From a virus, in IMG/VR virus record IMGVR_UViG_3300025322_000106, positions 1 through 33,169 of that record: a DNA stretch of 33,169 nt. One strand, 5' to 3'. Within the stretch, counting starts at the first letter, position 1. Each line of letters begins with the position of its first letter. Positions 29,118-33,169 of this stretch are shown here, piece after piece. Under the pieces are notes generated by a model that was not told the origin of the DNA, searched no databases, and worked only from the letters and a program-made list of their open reading frames with translations. The position numbers and the translations under genes are program-made.

Positions 29118-29216
29118 GGTACCACTTGATACCATATACCAGAAATAATGCGACTGTATGCAGTTTGACCGGTATCATCACAGTTGATACCAGTTGATAC
29201 CAGTATGCCTGGTATC
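29118..29216. repeat. GATACCAG iteron-like repeat tract (candidate origin)
   Basis: Direct copies of GATACCA(G) at 29128-29134, 29186-29193 and 29196-29203, the last two within tandem CAGTTGATAC units (29181-29200) followed by CAGT. Inverted copies GGTATC (29171-29176) and CTGGTATC (29209-29216). Degenerate copies GGTACCA (29118-29124) and TATACCAG (29135-29142). The intervening DNA is AT-richer than the surroundings. It lies between the prim-pol/helicase stop and the primase-associated gene, a common place for phage origins or repressor/partition sites. Confidence 0.65.
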
Positions 29217-29243
29217 CCTTCTTTTTTGGCTCAGCCAAGATCG

Positions 29244-30761
29244 TCAATCGAGCGGGTAGAGCAGGAAACCGCCGCGATTGCCTTTCTTCTCCCCCAACTG
29301 CTTGCCTCCCCTCATGTGCCGGATCATGTCAAGCACCTTGTTCCGGTTGCCGCCGATGCGCTCGTAAATCTGGTTTGCCGACATCTCCCCGAACTTTTGG
29401 AGCTCCCCCAGGATCAAGGTTTGCAGCTCAGAGTCGGGCAAGTCCGCGTCCGCGTCGGCGGCGGCAGTTTCGGACGGCCAGAAACGCGCGGTGACCAGTT
29501 CGTGCGATGGGTCGTTCTCGAAAGCGAACTTGGCGGAGAAGGCTTTTATCATCGGCCCGCGCGTCTTGGTCGGCGTGACTGTCACGGTCTCTTCCTCGCG
29601 CGTGATGAGCAGGGCCAGGTCGAGCTTGGCCTCGATGGTGCCGTGGCCGCGAAGGGTCTCGCCTGCGCGCGTCGCCAGGCCGTTGCTCTTGCGCTGGTGA
29701 TGGATGACGACGACCGCCGCGCCGGTTTCTGCCAGCCAGCGCAGCCCGGACATGGGGCCGTTCATCTCGGCGGAGTTCTCGTCCGCCTCGCCCGCGATGA
29801 CATTCAAATTGTCAATCACGAGCAGGCGCACGTCGCGGTCTACCATGCGCGCGGCCAGGGCGCGCACCGACTCGCCGTCCCCGGCGGCCAGGATCGGCTC
29901 CGGCATGCTGACATAGTAAAACGGCGCGGCATCAGAAATTCCGCGCGCCCGCGCCAGGGCCGCGAAACGTTCGTGCGTTCTTCGCTGGCCATTGTCAAAG
30001 TCAAGCCACAGGACTGCGCCCGGCGCAGTGACGAGGCCGGTCATCGGATTGTCGGGCTGCGTCAACCAGCGATAGCCGGCAGCCACGCTCACGGCCATAT
30101 CCGAAAGAAACATGCTTTTGAGCGTGCCCGGCGCGCCGTACCAGATGGATAGGCTGCCCTCGGAGATGATCCCCTCTACGATCCATATGAGCGGGTCTCG
30201 GGGCGCGAAGGCGTCCTTGAGCGTGAACACCTGCCAGGGATCAGGCTCGCGGGTGAGCAGGTCTAGGATGGGCAGGGGCAGCGGCTCAATCGCCACGTCG
30301 TCCGACCAGGCATAAGGTTTTCCGTTTGGGTGAATACTAGGGGGCAGAACCACGTAGCCGCCCGCGCCGCGCACATCAATGCCGGGCGCGAGCTTGCCGG
30401 CGCTGTTTTTGATTTTGCAATCCTGGGGAATTCTGAAAAGGAGATGGCGGCCGCCGCCGCCGGTCAGAGAGATGGCGGTCATCGGATTCAAACCATATCT
30501 TTGCGTGAGTGTTTCCCACTGCGTCAAGCCGTCTTGCTCGCCGTGCTTGTCAAGATCAATGGCGATCAGGCCGGACTTGCCGCAGTTGAGTCCGATGTTG
30601 GCCTGCGGCGCCTTCTCCCACCAGCGGCGGATGATGTCGATTCGTATCGTCGCATCGTTCAACCCGTGCGGCGTGAGCGGTGTCTTATCACGCGGTTTGA
30701 TCGGGAAGACGTACCATCCCGCTTTGGCGTACTCTTCAGCCTGTTGGCCTAACTCAGACAT
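29244..30761 (-). CDS. Primase-polymerase / RepA-like helicase fusion
   Basis: A 505-residue replication protein. Residues 1-160 are a bifunctional prim-pol (AEP) domain: GWYVFPIKPRDKTPLTPHG, NIGLNCGKSGLIAIDLDKHG with Asp69 and Asp71, LTGGGGRHLLFR with His106, and VRGAGGYVVLPPSIHPNGKPYAW. Residues 190-400 are a RecA-like AAA_25 helicase core: GAPGTLKS Walker A (209-216), LLVID Walker B (313-317), VVVIHHQRKSNG, and arginine-rich RGPMIKAFSAKF. The C-terminus (ELQTLILGELQKFGEMSANQIYERIGGNRNKVLDMIRHMRGG) looks like a winged helix. A DADADL microsatellite links domains. ATG 30761 has AAGGG eight bases upstream, an excellent promoter 200 nt further and a folded leader. Confidence 0.9.
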   Translation of the reverse strand: MSELGQQAEEYAKAGWYVFPIKPRDKTPLTPHGLNDATIRIDIIRRWWEKAPQANIGLNCGKSGLIAIDLDKHGEQDGLTQWETLTQRYGLNPMTAISLTGGGGRHLLFRIPQDCKIKNSAGKLAPGIDVRGAGGYVVLPPSIHPNGKPYAWSDDVAIEPLPLPILDLLTREPDPWQVFTLKDAFAPRDPLIWIVEGIISEGSLSIWYGAPGTLKSMFLSDMAVSVAAGYRWLTQPDNPMTGLVTAPGAVLWLDFDNGQRRTHERFAALARARGISDAAPFYYVSMPEPILAAGDGESVRALAARMVDRDVRLLVIDNLNVIAGEADENSAEMNGPMSGLRWLAETGAAVVVIHHQRKSNGLATRAGETLRGHGTIEAKLDLALLITREEETVTVTPTKTRGPMIKAFSAKFAFENDPSHELVTARFWPSETAAADADADLPDSELQTLILGELQKFGEMSANQIYERIGGNRNKVLDMIRHMRGGKQLGEKKGNRGGFLLYPLD

Positions 30762-30955
30762 AGAAAAAGACCCTTGCGGACATAGGACGCTGGCCCGGCG
30801 GCTTGGCGGCCACCTGCCCGAACCCGGAAAAAGGCAGATACCAAGCCAGCGTCTTACGACCGTAAAGGTCTTTGCTCCGGGTTGTCAGCGGTCTGGCTGC
30901 CACGCCAGCCGCGCTCTCCGCGCCGCCGCCTGGCCTTGCAGCCTGACGACGGCGA
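30762..30955 (-). other. Untranslated leader of the prim-pol/helicase gene
   Basis: About 190 nt between the promoter near 30969 and the ATG at 30761. It holds the nested stem at 30786-30853 and otherwise no recognised gene. Confidence 0.55.
30786..30853 (-). other. Nested stem in the leader of the prim-pol/helicase
   Basis: GACGCTGG (30786-30793) pairs with CCAGCGTC (30846-30853); CTTGG (30802-30806) with CCAAG (30841-30845); CTGCC (30814-30818) with GGCAG (30833-30837). The RNA would form a multi-part stem ending about 25 nt before the start codon, so it may control translation. Confidence 0.55.
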
Positions 30956-31315
30956 CTAAGATAACCGCATTATAACGCGGATGCGACGGCGAGTCAATTG
31001 GAATTTTGCCGCCCGCCCGCCGCCTTCAGCCTGCGTGGTTCGTTGGCGCACTGGTTTGCGCCCGACTACAGGCGCGGCGCGCGCGGCGCTGACGGCCTGT
31101 TGCAACTCCGTCAGCATTTCGCACGGCGTCGCCGTGAGCCGCGCGCGCGCGGCCTCGTCGTCCTCGCCGCCCGTGAAGAGCTCTCCGGAAATGACGTTGT
31201 GCATTTCCCCCTGCGCGTCCTTGAATCCCAGGGTCGTCGTCCCGCATAGGAACAGCCCAGGCGGGCAAGCTCCTAGCGGGCAGGGGAAGGCGGCGGGGCG
31301 GATGGTGATTTTCAT
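30956..31315 (-). CDS. Small conserved phage protein of unknown role
   Basis: A 119-residue protein with perfect AGGAGGA eight bases before ATG 31315. It starts MKITIRPAAFPCPLGACPPGLFLCGTTTLGFKDAQGEMHNVISGELFTGGEDDEAARARLTATPCEML, a pattern I have seen in many phage small proteins (PCPLGxCPPGLFLxxxxLGFK, then SGExFxGG). The Cys pairs may bind metal. The C-terminal half is basic (VVGRKPVRQRTTQAEGGGRAAKFQLTRRRIRVIMRLS). It carries the promoter of the next gene in its 3' end. Function unknown. Confidence 0.7.
   Translation of the reverse strand: MKITIRPAAFPCPLGACPPGLFLCGTTTLGFKDAQGEMHNVISGELFTGGEDDEAARARLTATPCEMLTELQQAVSAARAAPVVGRKPVRQRTTQAEGGGRAAKFQLTRRRIRVIMRLS
30969..30997 (-). promoter_or_regulatory. 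Consensus sigma70 promoter of the prim-pol/helicase
   Basis: On the minus strand: TTGACT (30997-30992), 17-nt spacer, TATAAT (30974-30969). The -10 is perfect consensus and the -35 is one base off. It lies inside the 3' end of the preceding gene and directs transcription toward 30761. Start predicted near 30962. Confidence 0.75.
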
Positions 31316-31326
31316 GTTTGTTCCTC

Positions 31327-31569
31327 CTAGGCGGGGGGGATGATATTCTTCCGCCGCCATTCGACCACGTCCAGCGGCAGGCTGTCCAGCGTGATGAGTC
31401 TGCGCTGTACAGATCTGCGCCCGTGCAGGGCCTTCATAGCGGTCACGGTCTTGCGCGCGTCCTCGTAATCGAAGAGCGCGGCAATGTCCTGGACGATGCC
31501 GCCCTCCGACCACCAGATAAGCCATACATTGGCGGCGGCGATTTCGTGAGTGTGGCTTCCGCCGCTCAT
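31327..31569 (-). CDS. Small hypothetical early protein
   Basis: An 80-residue protein reading AANVWLIWWSEGGIVQDIAALFDYEDARKTVTAMKALHGRRSVQRRLITLDSLPLDVVEWRRKNI, an alpha/beta pattern. ATG 31569 overlaps the previous gene's stop. No family is recognised. It lies between zinc-ribbon genes and the conserved early gene, with 11 bases to the latter. Confidence 0.55.
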   Translation of the reverse strand: MSGGSHTHEIAAANVWLIWWSEGGIVQDIAALFDYEDARKTVTAMKALHGRRSVQRRLITLDSLPLDVVEWRRKNIIPPA

Positions 31570-31895
31570 TTCGCCTGCTCAAGGAGCCCGCGCTCCCAGA
31601 TGCCGGCGGCGCGGCAGAGCGTGACTCCGTCCGGCTCGGCATGCACCCATTCGCCCAGCGGATTTTTACGGGCCTGCATCTGCCCCGCCGCGCAGCGCGG
31701 GCACACGTCGCGGGCGCAGGCGGCGCGCTCGGCGGCGGCTTCTTCATGCAGTGCCGTTTCAATGTGCGGCGCGGCCAGGTCAATGAATTGCCGCTCCTGC
31801 GATTTGGCATAGGCATCATTACGTTGGCTCAGGTTGGTCGCGCAGTAGATATTGCGTGCGACCTGTTCCGGGGATGGCGCTACGGTGTGGATCAT
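31566..31895 (-). CDS. Small zinc-binding hypothetical protein
   Basis: A 109-residue protein. The first part is helical (PEQVARNIYCATNLSQRNDAYAKSQERQFIDLAAPHIETALHEEAAAERAACARD). The middle has CPRCAAGQMQARK then, about 20 residues on, DGVTLCRAAGIWE, a zinc-ribbon style clasp. ATG 31895 overlaps the preceding stop. The style resembles small phage proteins with a single zinc finger. Function unknown. Confidence 0.58.
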   Translation of the reverse strand: MIHTVAPSPEQVARNIYCATNLSQRNDAYAKSQERQFIDLAAPHIETALHEEAAAERAACARDVCPRCAAGQMQARKNPLGEWVHAEPDGVTLCRAAGIWERGLLEQAK

Positions 31896-32314
31896 GGTTG
31901 CCCGCCCTGCTGCTCGGCCAGCCAGTAGGCGAGCGCGGCCAGCAGACGGTCGGACGCGTTCGGCAAGTCGTGATCGGAATAACCATAACCACGGCAGACA
32001 TGGCCGTAGTCCAGCCGGAACTCGTCCAGGTATTGCCCGATCCCGGCCAGGTCGCTCACTGGCGGCGACCAGCCCGCCGCGCCGCAGTCCGGGCACGTCC
32101 CGGCCACCTGCCAATCGCCGTCCGTGCTCCGGCGCAGGTGCACGCCGTCCACAAGGGCGCTGGTCCCGTCCACGAGATCGGCGTGGACTCCGATTTTGGT
32201 GAGCGCGGCGCGGGTACGCAGCCCCAACTCGATTTTCTTTTCAGCGTCGCTTTCCGCCATTTGCTGCTTGCGCTGCTCCCATGCGGCCAGCGCCGCTTCT
32301 CGTAACTTCGTCAT
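31892..32314 (-). CDS. Small CxxC hypothetical protein
   Basis: A 140-residue protein from ATG 32314, with AAAGGAG six bases upstream (the ATG at 32320 would be too close to that site). It contains a helical start (TKLREAALAAWEQRKQQMAESDAEKKI), GTCPDCGAAGWSPPV with C-x2-C, and an aromatic-acidic end (LDEFRLDYGHVCRGYGYSDHDLPNASDRLLAALAYWL). No family is recognised. It overlaps the next gene by ATGA. Confidence 0.6.
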   Translation of the reverse strand: MTKLREAALAAWEQRKQQMAESDAEKKIELGLRTRAALTKIGVHADLVDGTSALVDGVHLRRSTDGDWQVAGTCPDCGAAGWSPPVSDLAGIGQYLDEFRLDYGHVCRGYGYSDHDLPNASDRLLAALAYWLAEQQGGQP

Positions 32315-32325
32315 GGTCATCTCCT

Positions 32326-32808
32326 TTACCAGTCCAGGAAACCTTCGGGCGTCAGCGTCAGAAGCGCGTGCGCCGTCTGCGCGTACTCTTCGATGAGCGG
32401 CTCGGCCAGCCGCAGCCGCCGCGCCGTCTCCTGTCGCATCACGTCCCGCAGCGCGAGGATGCGCGCTTCGAGATCCGCAATCTCGGTGGCCCCATCCCGC
32501 TCAACCGCCTTCCAGATTTCCAGGGCGCGCTCGCAGGCGCGGGCACTGTTCTCCCAGAAAGGCGCATCGTCATCCCCAATTTCGGTGGAAGCGCCTTTGC
32601 GCCGATACAGCGCCGCGCCTTTGCGCAGCGCCTCGGGCCAGTCGTCGGCCTGGCGCGCGGCGGCGCGGAACTCTTCTTCACGCTCCCGCCTGCGCTCGCG
32701 GCGCGCCCGCTCTTCCTGCTCGGCGCGGCGCTCGTCGGCGGCGCGGTAGTCGTCCAGTTCGGATTGCAGGTAGCGCGCCTTGAATTCGCATTCGCTTTCT
32801 TTGCTCAT
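32326..32808 (-). CDS. Charged coiled-coil hypothetical protein
   Basis: A 160-residue protein, from ATG 32808 (AAGGAGAA eight bases upstream; the ATG at 32814 is too close). It is dominated by a very charged helix (YLQSELDDYRAADERRAEQEERARRERRREREEEFRAAARQADDWPEALRKG) and a second acidic helix (ENSARACERALEIWKAVERDGATEIADLEARILALRDVMRQETARRLRLAEPLIEEY). No catalytic motif. Possibly a structural partner in the replication module, but this is only position-based. Confidence 0.55.
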   Translation of the reverse strand: MSKESECEFKARYLQSELDDYRAADERRAEQEERARRERRREREEEFRAAARQADDWPEALRKGAALYRRKGASTEIGDDDAPFWENSARACERALEIWKAVERDGATEIADLEARILALRDVMRQETARRLRLAEPLIEEYAQTAHALLTLTPEGFLDW

Positions 32809-32832
32809 GGTCATTTCTCCTTAGGGGGATGT

Positions 32833-32864
32833 GCCCGGCGCGGTCAACGCGCGCCGCGCCGGGC
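32833..32864. repeat. Intercistronic GC hairpin between two early genes
   Basis: GCCCGGCGCGG (32833-32843) pairs perfectly with CCGCGCCGGGC (32854-32864), an 11-bp stem with a 10-nt loop, between the right-edge gene and the charged coiled-coil gene. No T tract follows on the minus strand. It shows the hairpin pattern is not limited to the late module. Confidence 0.7.
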
Positions 32865-32887
32865 TGAGCCAACACCCAATAGGTCAC

Positions 32888-33169
32888 TTAGAACGGATTC
32901 ATCGTTTCGATGACGATCTTCTCCGCCTGGGCCAAAGTGCGGCCCGGCTTCGCCTTGAGCCATTCGCTCACCCGCAGCGTGCCCAGGGCCTGACGCATGT
33001 CCGACTCCTTGGCCTCCTGCGCTTTCAGGAACTTCTCCCACCGTTCGCGGTCGCCGTTCGCGGCGGCGGACGGGGACACCCCGTCCCTACGCGCGCCCGG
33101 CTTGGGGAAGACCAGCAGGCGCACGTCGAAGGTCTTGACGTAGTTCCCGCTCTTGGTCTTCTCCTTGCC
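32888..33169 (-). CDS. Partial hypothetical protein cut by the right edge
   Basis: The frame is open to the edge of the window; 93 residues of the C-terminal part are visible (start outside or at a GTG near 33124). It reads GKEKTKSGNYVKTFDVRLLVFPKPG, then RRDGVSPSAAANGDRERWEKFLKAQEAKESDMRQALGTLRVSEWLKAKPGRTLAQAEKIVIETMNPF. The RRDGVSPS piece is encoded by the palindrome at 33068-33086. The rest looks helical and basic. No family is recognised. Confidence 0.55.
   Translation of the reverse strand, partial: GKEKTKSGNYVKTFDVRLLVFPKPGARRDGVSPSAAANGDRERWEKFLKAQEAKESDMRQALGTLRVSEWLKAKPGRTLAQAEKIVIETMNPF
33068..33089. repeat. GTAGGG-type palindrome inside a coding region
   Basis: GGACGGGG (33068-33075) and CCCCGTCC (33079-33086) around ACA, followed by CTA (reading GTAGGGACGGGG on the minus strand). 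It stays in frame and encodes R-R-D-G-V-S-P-S. Confidence 0.65.

Noticed and set aside
29184-30152. Plus-strand frame opposite the prim-pol/helicase
   Set aside because: Shadow frame; the minus strand carries clear prim-pol and Walker motifs.
30754-30783. Nine-codon leader peptide (MSARVFFYV) overlapping the helicase start
   Set aside because: No ribosome site of its own; it probably arises by chance around the helicase ribosome site.
1-33169. tRNA genes, CRISPR arrays, insertion sequences
   Set aside because: No cloverleaf-like gene, regular repeat-spacer array or transposase was recognised.

Overview
This window is a piece of a tailed double-stranded DNA phage or prophage, most likely with a long non-contractile tail (siphovirus-like). 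The evidence is a complete head-to-tail assembly line on the plus strand and a compact early/replication module on the minus strand, with the two meeting tail to tail at about 21690. Both ends are cut through genes. Terminase, portal, integrase and lysis genes are not visible, so temperate or virulent lifestyle cannot be decided. The DNA is GC-rich, uses AGGAGG-type ribosome binding sites, and has a few recognisable sigma70-type promoters, so the host is a GC-rich bacterium. Palindromes carrying a GTAGGG core recall repeats I associate with Chloroflexota genomes, but that host guess is weak.

Layout, plus strand (1-21690): end of a minor head protein; a small coupled gene; a fused capsid protease/scaffold; a probable decoration protein; the major capsid protein; four small head-completion/connector genes; then an unusual insert at 6025-12232. 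The insert holds three glycosyltransferases of different fold classes, a SAM methyltransferase and a B12-type radical SAM enzyme, interrupted by an HNH and a LAGLIDADG homing endonuclease. The assembly line then resumes: HK97-gp10-like protein, tail terminator candidate, two tail-tube-like proteins, an overlapping tail chaperone pair (possible +1 frameshift), tape measure, a large distal tail protein with carbohydrate-binding-like modules, a baseplate hub and an SH3-like protein.

Layout, minus strand (33169 down to 21687): a run of small, mostly overlapping (ATGA) genes; a primase-polymerase/helicase fusion with an excellent promoter and a folded leader; an origin-like tract of GATACCAG repeats beside an 18-bp perfect palindrome; a primase-associated protein; an HNH-like zinc protein; a 5-cytosine methyltransferase; a DUF1064-type nuclease; a second DNA methyltransferase carrying three SPPY motifs; a further HNH endonuclease with its own promoter; and several small cysteine-rich or regulator-like proteins.

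The most unusual parts are the surface-modification cassette inside the morphogenesis operon, the two HNH genes whose -35 boxes are built on the preceding gene's stop codon, the origin-like repeat tract, the triplicated SPPY motif, and the GC-rich hairpins found at nearly every non-overlapping gene junction.
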